Source of the DNA: Lachnospiraceae bacterium
GTDB lineage: Bacteria > Bacillota > Clostridia > Lachnospirales > Lachnospiraceae
DNA: 64,000 nucleotides
Direction: 5' to 3'
Assembly: GCA_017546025.1 (NCBI GenBank)
Contig: JAFYYS010000014.1
Coordinates: 62,001-126,000, forward strand
Part shown: positions 1 through 8,768 of the stretch, in pieces
How the letters are laid out: the number at the start of each line of letters is the position of its first letter
How positions within the stretch are numbered: the first letter of the stretch is position 1
Program-made: the position numbers and the translations under genes
The notes under the pieces: model-generated
What the model was told of the DNA's origin: nothing
Seen by the model: the letters and a program-made list of their open reading frames with translations, nothing else
The model's database searches: none

Positions 1-1257
1 AATCTGACGGTTTTATCCGATAATATCTATCATAAAATTACATGTCTTGCTTCAAGACTCGTTGAGGTCGGCGATGAGATTGCCAAGGAATACGGCATTC
101 CCGTCGTGAATAAGCGTATCAGCGTTACGCCGATCGGTTTAATCGGCGCAAGCGCCTGCAAGACACCCGAAGATTTCGTTGTTCTTGCCAAAACGCTTGA
201 TAAGGCTGCAAAGGCTGTCGGCGTTAACTTCATCGGAGGTTACAGCGCTCTTGTCAGTAAGGGCATGACGAAATCGGAGGAAATGCTCCTTCAGTCCATT
301 CCGATGGCGCTTTCCGAAACCGATGTCGTTTGCTCCTCGGTCAATGTCGGCTCGACCAAGACCGGTATCAATATGGACGCCGTACGGATGATGGGAAGAG
401 TCATCAAAGAAACGGCGGAAAGAACAAAGAGTCAGGATTCCATCGGCTGCGCAAAGCTTGTTGTATTCTGCAATGCACCGGATGACAACCCGTTCATGGC
501 CGGTGCCTTCCACGGCGTTACGGAAGCCGACAGCATCATCAACGTCGGCGTCAGCGGCCCCGGTGTTGTTAAGAAGGCGCTTGAACAGGCAAGAGGAATG
601 GATTTCGAATTCCTTTGCGAGACGATTAAGAAGACGGCCTTTAAGATTACCCGTGTCGGCCAGCTCGTAGCGAAAAGAGCTTCCGAAATGCTCGGCGTTC
701 CGTTCGGCATTGTCGATCTTTCGTTGGCGCCTACTCCGGCTGTCGGAGACAGTGTAGCGGAAATCCTTCAGGAAATCGGTTTGGAATGTCCGGGCGCACC
801 CGGCACGACCGCAGCGCTTGCACTTCTTAACGACCAGGTGAAGAAGGGCGGCATCATGGCATCTTCCTATGTCGGAGGATTAAGCGGCGCGTTCATTCCG
901 GTCAGCGAAGACCACGGCATGATTGAAGCCGTAGAAGCAGGCAAATTAACACTTGAAAAGCTTGAGGCTATGACCTCGGTCTGCTCCGTCGGACTTGATA
1001 TGATTGCGATTCCCGGCGATACAAGCGCGGCAACCATCAGCGGCATCATTGCCGACGAGATGGCAATCGGCATGATCAACCAGAAAACAACGGCAGTAAG
1101 ACTCATTCCGGTCATCGGAAAGGGTGTCGGGGATCAGGCGGAATTCGGCGGCTTATTGGGATATGCGCCGATCATGCCGGTCAATACGGCTAATTGCGAG
1201 GCATTCGTTAACCGGAAGGGCAGAATCCCTTCGCCGGTACACAGCTTTAAGAACTAG
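1..1257 (+). CDS. UPF0210/PFL-family protein (5' end cut off)
   Basis: This is the C-terminal 418 codons of a UPF0210 (DUF711, 'PFL family') protein. The frame is open from base 1, and the codons before the GTG at 106 read as ordinary family sequence ([20 protein letters not shown]), so that GTG is an internal valine and not the start. Family members are about 450 residues, so roughly 30 residues lie beyond the left edge. Glycine-rich stretches such as [12 protein letters not shown] and [12 protein letters not shown] are typical. The fold is related to pyruvate formate-lyase, but I see no glycyl-radical site and the function is unknown. In many Clostridia an ACT-domain regulator (UPF0237) sits just upstream, which would be outside this window. 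Confidence 0.9.
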   Translation, partial: NLTVLSDNIYHKITCLASRLVEVGDEIAKEYGIPVVNKRISVTPIGLIGASACKTPEDFVVLAKTLDKAAKAVGVNFIGGYSALVSKGMTKSEEMLLQSIPMALSETDVVCSSVNVGSTKTGINMDAVRMMGRVIKETAERTKSQDSIGCAKLVVFCNAPDDNPFMAGAFHGVTEADSIINVGVSGPGVVKKALEQARGMDFEFLCETIKKTAFKITRVGQLVAKRASEMLGVPFGIVDLSLAPTPAVGDSVAEILQEIGLECPGAPGTTAALALLNDQVKKGGIMASSYVGGLSGAFIPVSEDHGMIEAVEAGKLTLEKLEAMTSVCSVGLDMIAIPGDTSAATISGIIADEMAIGMINQKTTAVRLIPVIGKGVGDQAEFGGLLGYAPIMPVNTANCEAFVNRKGRIPSPVHSFKN

Positions 1258-1289
1258 TCCGAATACTTTCAAAAAGGGGTGAAGAAGGT

Positions 1290-2093
1290 ATGGAAATACA
1301 ATTATGGAGAGAATTCCTGGATCCTTATGCGCTGGCCGTGGATGAACTGATTCTGAAGTTCAATCATCTGATGACGGCATACCGTAAGCAGGATGATTAC
1401 TGCCCGATTGAGCAGGTGCAGGGGCGCGTGAAATCCATCGCAAGCATCATTGAAAAGGCGAACCGGAAGAAAATTCCGCTTGAGACGATTGAAGACGACA
1501 TGTGGGACATCTGCGGCATCCGTCTGATCTGCCAGTTCGTGGAAGACTGCTATCAGGTTGTCGATATGATTAAGTCAAGAACCGACATGGAAGTCGTTTC
1601 CGAAAATGATTACATCGCATTTCCCAAAGACAGCGGCTATCGGAGCTACCATTTGAGAATTCTGTATCCCGTACAGTCCGTCGGCGGCGCAAAGAAGGTG
1701 CACGGCGAAATTCAGGTCAGAACGCTTGGCATGAACAGCTGGTCGACGATTGAGCATTCGCTTCAGTATAAGTACCGGAGTAACATTCCGGATGAGCTGA
1801 AGATGCGGCTTAGAAACGCAGCGGACGGCATGATTGCGACCGATAAAGAGCTTTCCTCGATTCGCGACGAAATCCGTTCGGCCCGTGAGCTTCGTTTTGA
1901 AGAAGAGCGTATCGTGAACGACATCCTTTTAACGATTCAGAACCTGTACCGCTTCGTAAGTCACCGTGAGGCGGTTCGAATCCAGGAAGAATTCTATAAT
2001 ATTTACAAAGAACAGAACCTCGAGAAGCTGCGGCATTTTGCCACAGAACTCGATATCATTGCGGAAGGATACCGGGCTCAGACCGTCAATTAG
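1290..2093 (+). CDS. Small alarmone synthetase (GTP pyrophosphokinase, RelA/SpoT domain)
   Basis: A single-domain (p)ppGpp synthetase that transfers pyrophosphate from ATP to GTP or GDP and so feeds the stringent response. The RelA/SpoT nucleotidyltransferase core spans roughly residues 45-175, with the motifs DSGYRSYH near 115 and EIQVRT near 140, followed by a W..IEH.LQYKY stretch. There is no HD hydrolase, TGS or ACT domain, so it is a stand-alone synthetase of the RelQ/YjbM or RelP/YwaC type. At 267 residues it is longer than YjbM (about 210) because of a helical, charged C-terminal extension. A G-rich ribosome binding site precedes the ATG. It follows the UPF0210 gene by about 30 bases. 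Confidence 0.9.
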   Translation: MEIQLWREFLDPYALAVDELILKFNHLMTAYRKQDDYCPIEQVQGRVKSIASIIEKANRKKIPLETIEDDMWDICGIRLICQFVEDCYQVVDMIKSRTDMEVVSENDYIAFPKDSGYRSYHLRILYPVQSVGGAKKVHGEIQVRTLGMNSWSTIEHSLQYKYRSNIPDELKMRLRNAADGMIATDKELSSIRDEIRSARELRFEEERIVNDILLTIQNLYRFVSHREAVRIQEEFYNIYKEQNLEKLRHFATELDIIAEGYRAQTVN

Positions 2094-2110
2094 GCCCGTA
2101 GGACGACTTT

Positions 2111-3505
2111 ATGAAACTGCCGGAGGCATTTGAACAAAGAATGCGGGAACAGCTCGGAGAAGCCGAATTTGAGGCTTATCTCGGCTGTCTTACGGAAAAT
2201 GTGAGCGCGGCCCTCAGAGTGAATTCGTTAAAGCTTTCCCCGGAGCAGTTTCAAAGCATCAGTCCGTTTCCGTTAACACCTGTTCCGTGGATCAAAAAAG
2301 GCTTTTATTATCCGGACGGCGAAAGCCCTGCCAAGCATCCGTATTATTATGCCGGACTGTATTATCTGCAGGAGCCGAGCGCGATGACACCGGCGGACCT
2401 GCTTCCGGTTAAGCCGGGAGACAGAGTGCTTGATCTTTGTGCGGCTCCGGGCGGGAAAACAACCGAGCTCGGAGCTAAGCTTCAGGGCGAGGGCATGCTT
2501 GTCAGCAATGACATCAGCCACTCAAGAGCCAAGGCGCTTCTTAAAAACGTGGAACTGTTCGGCATAGAGAATGCACTTGTGTTAAGTGAAACGCCGGAGC
2601 ATCTGTCAGAACGGTTTTCCGGCTTCTTTGATAAGATTTTAGTTGATGCGCCCTGTTCCGGTGAGGGGATGTTTCGAAAACAGCCTGCCATCATGAAGAA
2701 CTGGGAGCAATACGGGACTTCGTATTATAACGCTTTGCAAAAGCCGATTCTGAATGAAGCATATAACATGCTTGCAGACGGCGGCATGCTTTTATATTCG
2801 ACCTGCACGTTCTCGCCGGAAGAAGATGAAAAGACGGTGCAATGGTTTTTAAAGAACCATCCCGACATCCGGTTGATTGACGCAATTCCCGAGGGACAGT
2901 GGGAATGTTACGAAAGCATGGGCTTTGTCAGAGGGCGTGAGGATTATCTCGATGAGCCCTGTCCGGATATCACAAAAACGGTCCGTTTATTCCCGCACCG
3001 CTTAAAGGGCGAAGGTCACTTTGTCGCTTTGTTTCAAAAGGAAAAGGATACGGCGACGGCCGCGGGAAGTGTGTATGACCGTTTTGCGTATAAAAAGCTT
3101 CCGCAGGACATCAAAGATTTCCTGAGCCATATCCGTAAGGATTTCGAAGAAGATTTCTTTACGGAATCGGAAGGAAGATATTACCGGATTCCGAAGGAAA
3201 TGCCGTCCGTAAAAGGTTTGCGGGTACTTCGTACCGGACTTCTTTTAGGAGAAGTCTCGAAGGGCAGGTTTACGCCTTCTCAGGCGCTTGCGATGACGCT
3301 TTCCGAAAAGACTTATGACAACTGCATTTCACTTCCGGTTGACGATCCGAGGATCCGGGCATATCTGAAATGCGAGAGCCCGGATATGCCCGAAACAGAA
3401 GATGGCTGGGCGCTTGTGTTATGCGACGGGTATCCGCTCGGCTTCGGAAAGACTAAGGGCGGACGGTTTAAAAACCATTATCTGCCCGGATGGAGAATGA
3501 TGTAA
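2111..3505 (+). CDS. RsmB/NOP-family rRNA cytosine-C5 methyltransferase (RsmF-like)
   Basis: A predicted SAM-dependent RNA m5C methyltransferase. The SAM-binding motif VLDLCAAPGGKTTELG lies near residues 107-122. The two family cysteines are visible in DAPCSGEGMFRK (near 182) and in STCTFSPEED (near 232). The C-terminal part carries the RsmF-type RNA-binding domain, ending in a PUA-like FGKTKGGRFKNHYLPGW segment. The layout and length match Gram-positive RsmF-like enzymes rather than RsmB, which has an N-terminal NusB domain. Its target is probably 16S rRNA, but the exact position cannot be read from sequence. Its stop codon overlaps the start of the next gene (TAATG), suggesting translational coupling. 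Confidence 0.9.
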   Translation: MKLPEAFEQRMREQLGEAEFEAYLGCLTENVSAALRVNSLKLSPEQFQSISPFPLTPVPWIKKGFYYPDGESPAKHPYYYAGLYYLQEPSAMTPADLLPVKPGDRVLDLCAAPGGKTTELGAKLQGEGMLVSNDISHSRAKALLKNVELFGIENALVLSETPEHLSERFSGFFDKILVDAPCSGEGMFRKQPAIMKNWEQYGTSYYNALQKPILNEAYNMLADGGMLLYSTCTFSPEEDEKTVQWFLKNHPDIRLIDAIPEGQWECYESMGFVRGREDYLDEPCPDITKTVRLFPHRLKGEGHFVALFQKEKDTATAAGSVYDRFAYKKLPQDIKDFLSHIRKDFEEDFFTESEGRYYRIPKEMPSVKGLRVLRTGLLLGEVSKGRFTPSQALAMTLSEKTYDNCISLPVDDPRIRAYLKCESPDMPETEDGWALVLCDGYPLGFGKTKGGRFKNHYLPGWRMM

Positions 3506-4245
3506 TGTCCGATTTGATGAGGCTGGACCGCTTCCTGGTGCTTACGGGCGCCGCAAAGAGCAGAAGCGATGCCAAGAAAATCCTGAAGAACGGTCTCGTG
3601 CAAATCGGTGACCGTATCGAGAAGAATGCCGAGGCACATGTGAATCCGGATTCGGACCGCGTATTGTTTCGCGGCAGGGAAATCACCTACCGGCAGTACC
3701 GGTATTTCCTTTTGCATAAGCCGCAGGATGTCATTTCGGCAACGAAGGACCGGATCAGCGATACCGTACTGCAGCTGATTCCTGAAGCCGACCCCGAAAA
3801 GTATTTTCCGGTCGGGAGACTTGATAAGGATACCGAGGGGCTTCTTCTGATTACGAATGACGGTGACTTCGCGCACCGCCTGACAAGCCCGAGAAAGAAG
3901 GTTTATAAAACCTACTTCGCAAGGATTACCGGAAAACCTGCGGAAGAAGAAATCCGAAAGCTGGAGAGCGGCATTACGCTGTCGGATTTTACAACGGCTC
4001 CGGCCCGATTCCGTTTTCTTAAGTCGGATGGAGATGAGTCCGAGTGTCTGCTTTCGATTTCTGAAGGACGTTTTCATCAGGTGAAACGGATGTATCAGGC
4101 AATCGGGCATACGGTTTTATACTTAAAAAGAATTGCAATCGGCGGGTTGACACTCCCTGAGAATTTGAAGCCCGGCGAATACAGAGAATACACGAGGGAA
4201 CAGCTGGATGAAGCTATCAACGGATCTGATCCGCAAACAGTATAA
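3505..4245 (+). CDS. RsuA-family 16S rRNA pseudouridine synthase
   Basis: An RsuA/RluB/RluE-type pseudouridine synthase that isomerises a uridine in rRNA. An S4 RNA-binding domain occupies the first 60 residues (MRLDRFLVLTGAAKSRSDAK). The catalytic motif GRLDKDTEGLLLITNDGDF follows near residue 110, with the active-site aspartate in RLDKD. I chose the ATG at 3505 because it overlaps the upstream stop as TAATG and has a GGAG about nine bases before it. An in-frame ATG at 3490 has no ribosome binding site. The 3' end overlaps the next gene by 38 bases, so this is part of a tightly packed run of RNA-modification genes. Confidence 0.9.
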   Translation: MSDLMRLDRFLVLTGAAKSRSDAKKILKNGLVQIGDRIEKNAEAHVNPDSDRVLFRGREITYRQYRYFLLHKPQDVISATKDRISDTVLQLIPEADPEKYFPVGRLDKDTEGLLLITNDGDFAHRLTSPRKKVYKTYFARITGKPAEEEIRKLESGITLSDFTTAPARFRFLKSDGDESECLLSISEGRFHQVKRMYQAIGHTVLYLKRIAIGGLTLPENLKPGEYREYTREQLDEAINGSDPQTV

Positions 4246-4885
4246 GGGCGTCATATTCGATCTGGACGGAACGTTAATCGATTCGATGTGGATGTGGCGC
4301 GACATTGATATCGAATATCTCGGCCGGTTCGGACACACGCTGCCGGACGATTACCAGAAGACCATTGAAGGCTACAGTTTTGATGAGGTTGCCGTTTATA
4401 CGAAGGAGCGTTTCGGCATTCCGGACGACCCGGAGGATATGAAGGCCGAATGGAACCGGATGGCTTTTGAGTATTACCGGACAAAGGTCGGATTAAAGCC
4501 TGAGGTATCAAGACTTCTTGCGTTTCTCAACGAGCAGAACATTCCTGCAGGAATTGCAACGAGTAACTCGAGATTGCTTTTGGATACGGTTTTGGATTCC
4601 CTGAAGATCAAAGACCGCTTCACGGTTTTGAAGACTGCCTGCGAGGTTGATCACGGAAAACCTTTTCCTGACATTTTCCTGAGTGTGGCAAAGGATATGG
4701 AACTTGATCCGGCCGACTGTCTCGTATTTGAGGACGTGGAGGCAGGCATTGACGCGGCGAAGGCTGCGGGTATGTCGACATGTGCCGTTTACGACGCCTT
4801 TTCCGAGGAGTTTCAGGACATCATTAAGGAAAAATCGGATTACTATCTGACAGATTACAAGGAGTTGTTTGATGAAGATTCATAA
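4208..4885 (+). CDS. HAD-superfamily phosphatase (beta-phosphoglucomutase-like)
   Basis: A HAD-like hydrolase of subfamily IA with the nucleophile motif FDLDGTLIDS near residues 17-26. The second motif (ATSNSR) lies near 119, the conserved lysine in HGKPFPDIF near 153, and the acidic motif CLVFEDVEAGIDAAKAAGM near 173-191. The helical cap between motifs I and II is the type seen in phosphoglycolate and sugar-phosphate phosphatases and in beta-phosphoglucomutase. The substrate cannot be assigned; a general phosphatase is the safe reading. The start lies inside the end of the pseudouridine synthase gene, and the stop runs into the next gene, so the three are co-transcribed. Confidence 0.85.
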   Translation: MKLSTDLIRKQYKGVIFDLDGTLIDSMWMWRDIDIEYLGRFGHTLPDDYQKTIEGYSFDEVAVYTKERFGIPDDPEDMKAEWNRMAFEYYRTKVGLKPEVSRLLAFLNEQNIPAGIATSNSRLLLDTVLDSLKIKDRFTVLKTACEVDHGKPFPDIFLSVAKDMELDPADCLVFEDVEAGIDAAKAAGMSTCAVYDAFSEEFQDIIKEKSDYYLTDYKELFDEDS

Positions 4886-5423
4886 GGGCGAAGCCGGTTA
4901 CATCAAAAAGAAAAAACTGATTCAGACACTCGTGGTTGTTCTTTTCGTTGCCGCAGGCCTTTCGCTTTTCTTCATCTGCCGGCAGGTTCTCGGCACCTCA
5001 AAGAACCTCGGCACGGTTGTTGCGGTATTGCTGACATTACCGGGTGCCAAGGCGCTTGTGAACCTTGTTCTGTTTCTTCCGTATCAGTCGGTTACGGACG
5101 AATTCAAAGGAAAATGCGACGCGCTCCTGAAAGAATCCGACCGCGCATATTATGACCTCGTATTTACCTCGCCCGAGCGTGTTATGCATCTCGATTTCCT
5201 TGCCGTTCGCGGTACCGAAGCAATCGGGTATTCTGCGGATGGAAAGAAAGAAGATAAGATTGAGTCGTATTTTATGGAAACGATGAAGAAGCAGGGCGTT
5301 TCGATTCATATGCATGTTTTCAAGCGGGAAGAAGAACTTTTGAACCGGCTTTCTTCCTGTCAGAATGATGACGAGGTTCCTACAGAGCTTACCGAGTTCA
5401 TCCATACGATTTTGGTGAAATAG
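4872..5423 (+). CDS. Unknown membrane protein with two N-terminal TM helices
   Basis: I do not recognise this protein family. The product of about 183 residues starts with a basic segment (IKKKK). Two predicted membrane helices follow, at about 16-36 and 46-70, and then a soluble cytoplasmic-looking domain of about 110 residues with a mixed alpha/beta pattern. The ATG at 4872 is chosen because a GGAG lies seven bases upstream; a TTG one codon earlier is also in frame. The gene overlaps the end of the HAD phosphatase gene by 14 bases and is followed after one base by an RluA-type synthase, so it belongs to the same operon. No catalytic motif is visible. Confidence 0.75.
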   Translation: MKIHKGEAGYIKKKKLIQTLVVVLFVAAGLSLFFICRQVLGTSKNLGTVVAVLLTLPGAKALVNLVLFLPYQSVTDEFKGKCDALLKESDRAYYDLVFTSPERVMHLDFLAVRGTEAIGYSADGKKEDKIESYFMETMKKQGVSIHMHVFKREEELLNRLSSCQNDDEVPTELTEFIHTILVK

Positions 5424-5424
5424 C

Positions 5425-6486
5425 ATGAAACAGTTTACGATAACCGAAGCGGAGCAGGGACAGCGGCTTACGAAATACCTTGCAAGGCTGTTGCCGAATG
5501 CCGGAAGCGGATTTCTTTACAAGATGCTTCGTAAGAAAAATATCACCTTAAACGGCGCGAAGGCCGACGGCAGTGAAACTGTCAAATCAGGTGATGTCAT
5601 CTGCATGTTCTTTTCGGATGAGACATTTACTTCGTTTTCGGGAAAGCCTGCGGAAGCACTTCCGGTATTTGCAAAGCGCGCTTTTTCAAAGAATCAGATT
5701 GTTTTTGAAAACACGCAGGTTATCATCGCTTTTAAGCCTGCGGGACTTCTTTCGCAAAAGGACAGCTCGGACAGCGAATCCGTTAACGAGCAGCTCTTGC
5801 AGTATCTGGCCGACAAAGGCGAGCTTACGCCTGCTTCTTTAGCGGCATTTAAGCCTTCGGTCTGCAACCGGCTTGACCGCAACACGGCAGGGCTAGTCGT
5901 ATTTGCCAAAACGCTGCAGGCAGGACGGGAACTGAACCGCATCATCCGAGAACGCGACCTTGGCAAATACTATTACGTCATTTCGATCGGGCGTTTTGAA
6001 AAGCCTTTAGACAGCCGTTTATATGTGAATAAGGATAAAGAAACCAATGTCGTGACGGTTTCCGAAAAGCCGGTCAGTTCTGACAGCCTGCCGGTGCATA
6101 CCGAATTCGTTCCGGTGTTACATTCCGATGAGCTGACGCTTCTTCGAGTAAGGCTGCATACCGGGAGGTCGCACCAGATCAGAAGTGTGCTTTCGTATCT
6201 CGGGTATCCGGTTTTGGGCGATCCGAAATATGCTTCGGAAGCGGATGCGATTGCTGCGGTGCAAAAGAAGCTTCGCATTAAGCATCATCTGCACGGACAG
6301 CAGCTGCTGGCATATGCGCTCACATTTCCCACAGACCTTCCCGAATGCCTTAAAGAGCTTTCCGGAAAGGCCTTTTATGCGCCTGTTCCGGCTGATTTCG
6401 ACGAAGTTCTAAGGCAGGAGTTTTCGCTGAAAGGAGATTATCATGCCGTCCTTCAAATCCCGCGGCCTCAGAGGCTCCCTGTTTGA
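5425..6486 (+). CDS. RluA-family pseudouridine synthase
   Basis: A RluA/RluC/RluD-type synthase that converts uridine to pseudouridine in 23S rRNA or tRNA. An S4 domain covers roughly residues 1-60 (KYLARLLPNAGSGFLYKMLR), and the catalytic core begins near 90. The catalytic aspartate is in CNRLDRNTAGLVVFAKT, near residue 152, and the substrate-binding GRSHQIRS motif follows near 250. The C-terminal tail runs 44 bases into recU. It is one of two RluA-type genes in the window (the other begins at 55552), which differ enough to modify different sites. The exact uridine cannot be assigned. Confidence 0.9.
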   Translation: MKQFTITEAEQGQRLTKYLARLLPNAGSGFLYKMLRKKNITLNGAKADGSETVKSGDVICMFFSDETFTSFSGKPAEALPVFAKRAFSKNQIVFENTQVIIAFKPAGLLSQKDSSDSESVNEQLLQYLADKGELTPASLAAFKPSVCNRLDRNTAGLVVFAKTLQAGRELNRIIRERDLGKYYYVISIGRFEKPLDSRLYVNKDKETNVVTVSEKPVSSDSLPVHTEFVPVLHSDELTLLRVRLHTGRSHQIRSVLSYLGYPVLGDPKYASEADAIAAVQKKLRIKHHLHGQQLLAYALTFPTDLPECLKELSGKAFYAPVPADFDEVLRQEFSLKGDYHAVLQIPRPQRLPV

Positions 6487-6997
6487 AGAGTTCATTAACG
6501 AGACGAACGAGTATTACAGGGATAACGGAATCGCCCTGGTTCATAAGATTCCGACGCCGATTACGCCGATTGATATCGACAAGGAAACAAAGCATATCAC
6601 GCTTGCCTATTTTGACCAGGTCAGTACCGTAGACTATGTCGGCGTTGCGCAGGGTGTACCGCTATGCTTTGACTGTAAGGAATGCGCTGAGGATACGTTT
6701 CCGCTTCATAATGTGCACGACCATCAGGTCAAGTACATGCAGGATTTCGAGAAGCAGGGCGGAATTGCCTTTCTGCTGATTTACTATACGAAGCGTGAGA
6801 TGATTTATTATATGAACTATCCCGAGCTTGCCTTCTTCTATGAACGGCAGCAAAAAGGCGGACGGAAGAGCGTCGCATTTTCCGAACTCGATCCGCGGAA
6901 TTTCCATAAGCACGGGGATAACCTGTATATCAATTATCTGGAGTTCGTTAACGACGACCTTGAAAGAAGGGAACAGGAAGGGCAAATTGAGTCTTGA
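6443..6997 (+). CDS. recU: Holliday junction resolvase RecU
   Basis: RecU cleaves Holliday junctions during recombination and chromosome segregation in low-GC Gram-positives. The nuclease core is recognisable from RGLRGSLFEEFINETNEYY at the N-terminus, STVDYVGV with the metal-binding aspartate near residue 60, and CFDCKE (near 73-78) with the E-x-K of the PD-(D/E)XK active site. The NFHKHGDNLYINYL segment matches the family C-terminus. Length (184) is close to the usual 170-200. It starts inside the upstream pseudouridine synthase gene, with AAAGGAG about six bases before the ATG. Its stop codon forms part of the -35 box of the his operon promoter. The usual partner gene ponA is not adjacent. 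Confidence 0.92.
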   Translation: MPSFKSRGLRGSLFEEFINETNEYYRDNGIALVHKIPTPITPIDIDKETKHITLAYFDQVSTVDYVGVAQGVPLCFDCKECAEDTFPLHNVHDHQVKYMQDFEKQGGIAFLLIYYTKREMIYYMNYPELAFFYERQQKGGRKSVAFSELDPRNFHKHGDNLYINYLEFVNDDLERREQEGQIES

Positions 6998-7022
6998 CAA
7001 TACCGTTTTCGGTGATTATAAT
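6994..7022 (+). promoter_or_regulatory. Sigma-A promoter of the his operon
   Basis: A perfect TTGACA (6994-6999) and a perfect TATAAT (7017-7022) are separated by 17 bases, which is a consensus housekeeping promoter. The -35 box overlaps the recU stop codon. Transcription would start near 7029, giving a leader of about 68 bases before the first his gene. That is too short for a T-box. Confidence 0.88.
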
Positions 7023-7047
7023 GTTGACATTCATTTGCTAACAAGGT

Positions 7048-7081
7048 AACACTCTACCACGTTAAAGTGCACACGGGTGTT
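7048..7081 (+). promoter_or_regulatory. Possible leader hairpin of the his operon
   Basis: AACACTC at 7048-7054 can pair with GGGTGTT at 7075-7081 (seven pairs, one G-T). A small inner CAC/GTG pairing is also possible. It lies between the promoter and the ribosome binding site (GGAAAGG, 7084-7090). There is no U-tract, no run of His codons and no T-box motif, so its role is unclear and it may be chance. Confidence 0.3.
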
Positions 7082-7096
7082 TTGGAAAGGATTATT

Positions 7097-8749
7097 ATGA
7101 AAGAATTGCTGCATACTCCGGAAGGCGTCCGGGATGTATACGGAAAAGAATGCCGGGACAAGCTTGTCCTTGAAAACCGACTGAAGGAATGCATGCATCG
7201 ACACGGTTATCTGGATATTGAAACCCCGACGTTTGAGTATTTTGACATTTTCAGCAGCGAGCGCGGCACCGTTCCGTCGAAGGACATGTATAAGTTCTTT
7301 GACCGTGAAGGCAATACGCTTGTGTTAAGACCGGATATGACGCCGTCGATTGCGCGTTCCGTTGCCAAATACTATCGGGACGAAAAGGAACCGATTAAGC
7401 TTTGCTACTGCGGAAACACGTTCATCAACAACGAAAGCTTCCAGGGCCGTCTGAAGGAAACGACGCAGCTCGGCGCGGAGCTTATGAAGGACGGAAGCGT
7501 GGAAGCCGATGCTTCGATGATTGAGCTTACCGTTGACTGCCTGCTTGCAGCCGGCATCAGTCGTTTCCAGATTGAAATCGGTAATGCCGATTTCTTCAAG
7601 GGGCTGATGGAGGACTGCGCGTTCTCCGATGAAGAGGAAGAGTCGCTTCGCAAACTGATGAAGACGAAGAATCTGTACGGCGCATCGGAACTGCTTGCCG
7701 GAAAGTCGATTAACCCGTCTGACAAGGAACTCCTGTTGCAGATTCCCGAGCTGTTCGGAAGCTTTGAAAAGCTTTCCGAAATCCGCGCGTTGACGACGAA
7801 TAAACGCTCCTTAAAGGCACTCGACAGACTTTCGAAGCTTTACAATCTGTTGAAGGACCGCGGTTATGACCGCTATGTTTCGCTCGATCTCGGCATGCTC
7901 AGCAAATACCGTTATTATACCGGAATTATCTTCCGTGCCATCACGTACGGAAGCGGCGAAGCGGTTGCCTCCGGCGGACGTTACGACAATCTGCTCGGCC
8001 AGTTCGGCATGAAGGCGCCTGCCATCGGCATGTCCATCACGGTTGATGCTTTGATGATGGCTACCACGCGTCAGGAAATCGCCCGTGTGAGCAAGAACGA
8101 GCCGAAGGAAGAATATATTACGGTTGCTCTCGCAAAGGGCCGTCTCGCGGAAAAGGCCATGGAGATTCTTTCCGCTGCCGGTTATTCCTGCGAGGAGATG
8201 AAGGACAAGACGACAAGAAAACTCCTCTTCACGAACGAAGAAAAGAAGATGCGCTTCTTCCTTGCCAAGGCGAATGACGTACCTACTTACGTGGAATACG
8301 GTGCCGCGGATGTCGGCATTGTCGGCAGGGATACGATTCTCGAGGAAGGCAGAAAGCTCTATGAAGTCATCGATTTTCATATGGGCAAATGCAAGATGTG
8401 CGTTGCCGGACCGCCGGCTGCTGCAGATCTTCTCGGAAGCGGCAAGGTCATCCGTGTTGCAACGAAGTATCCGGCAATTGCCAAGGATTATTTTTTGAAT
8501 GTCAAGCATCAGACTGTTGAAATCATCAAACTGAACGGTTCCATCGAGCTCGCTCCGATTGTCGGTCTTTCGGAGGTCATCGTGGACATTGTCGAAACCG
8601 GTTCCACGCTTCGAGAGAACGGACTTACGGTCCTTGAGGAGGTTGCTCCGCTTTCCGCCCGCATGGTTGTCAACCAGGCCAGCATGAAGATGGAAGAGGA
8701 ACGGATCCGCAAACTGATTAAAGACATTCGTTCCGTCATTTCGGAATAA
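7097..8749 (+). CDS. hisZG: HisZ-HisG fusion: ATP phosphoribosyltransferase with its regulatory subunit
   Basis: A 550-residue protein joining two normally separate subunits of the first histidine-biosynthesis enzyme, which condenses ATP with PRPP. Residues 1 to about 320 are HisZ, a HisRS-like regulatory paralogue (TPEGVRD, LRPDMTPSIAR near 77-87, ASGGRYDNLLG near 291-301). A linker of about 20 charged residues follows. Residues from about 341 to 550 are short-form HisG, with ALAKGRL near 344, YGAADVGIVGRD near 401-412 and the PRPP loop VETGSTLRENGL near 499-510. Short-form HisG lacks its own regulatory domain and depends on HisZ, so the fusion fixes a 1:1 ratio. The ATG at 7097 has GGAAAGG six bases upstream; the in-frame GTG at 7067 does not. 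No frameshift is visible. Confidence 0.92.
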   Translation: MKELLHTPEGVRDVYGKECRDKLVLENRLKECMHRHGYLDIETPTFEYFDIFSSERGTVPSKDMYKFFDREGNTLVLRPDMTPSIARSVAKYYRDEKEPIKLCYCGNTFINNESFQGRLKETTQLGAELMKDGSVEADASMIELTVDCLLAAGISRFQIEIGNADFFKGLMEDCAFSDEEEESLRKLMKTKNLYGASELLAGKSINPSDKELLLQIPELFGSFEKLSEIRALTTNKRSLKALDRLSKLYNLLKDRGYDRYVSLDLGMLSKYRYYTGIIFRAITYGSGEAVASGGRYDNLLGQFGMKAPAIGMSITVDALMMATTRQEIARVSKNEPKEEYITVALAKGRLAEKAMEILSAAGYSCEEMKDKTTRKLLFTNEEKKMRFFLAKANDVPTYVEYGAADVGIVGRDTILEEGRKLYEVIDFHMGKCKMCVAGPPAAADLLGSGKVIRVATKYPAIAKDYFLNVKHQTVEIIKLNGSIELAPIVGLSEVIVDIVETGSTLRENGLTVLEEVAPLSARMVVNQASMKMEEERIRKLIKDIRSVISE

Positions 8750-8768
8750 ATACAGAAAGAGGAAACCA

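Noticed and set aside
106..1257. The GTG at 106 as the start of the UPF0210 gene
   Set aside because: The frame is open to base 1 and the upstream codons fit the family, so the gene is cut by the left edge.
7023..7096. T-box riboswitch in the his leader
   Set aside because: The leader is only about 68 bases and lacks the T-box sequence and specifier-stem features, although AACAAGGT resembles a fragment.
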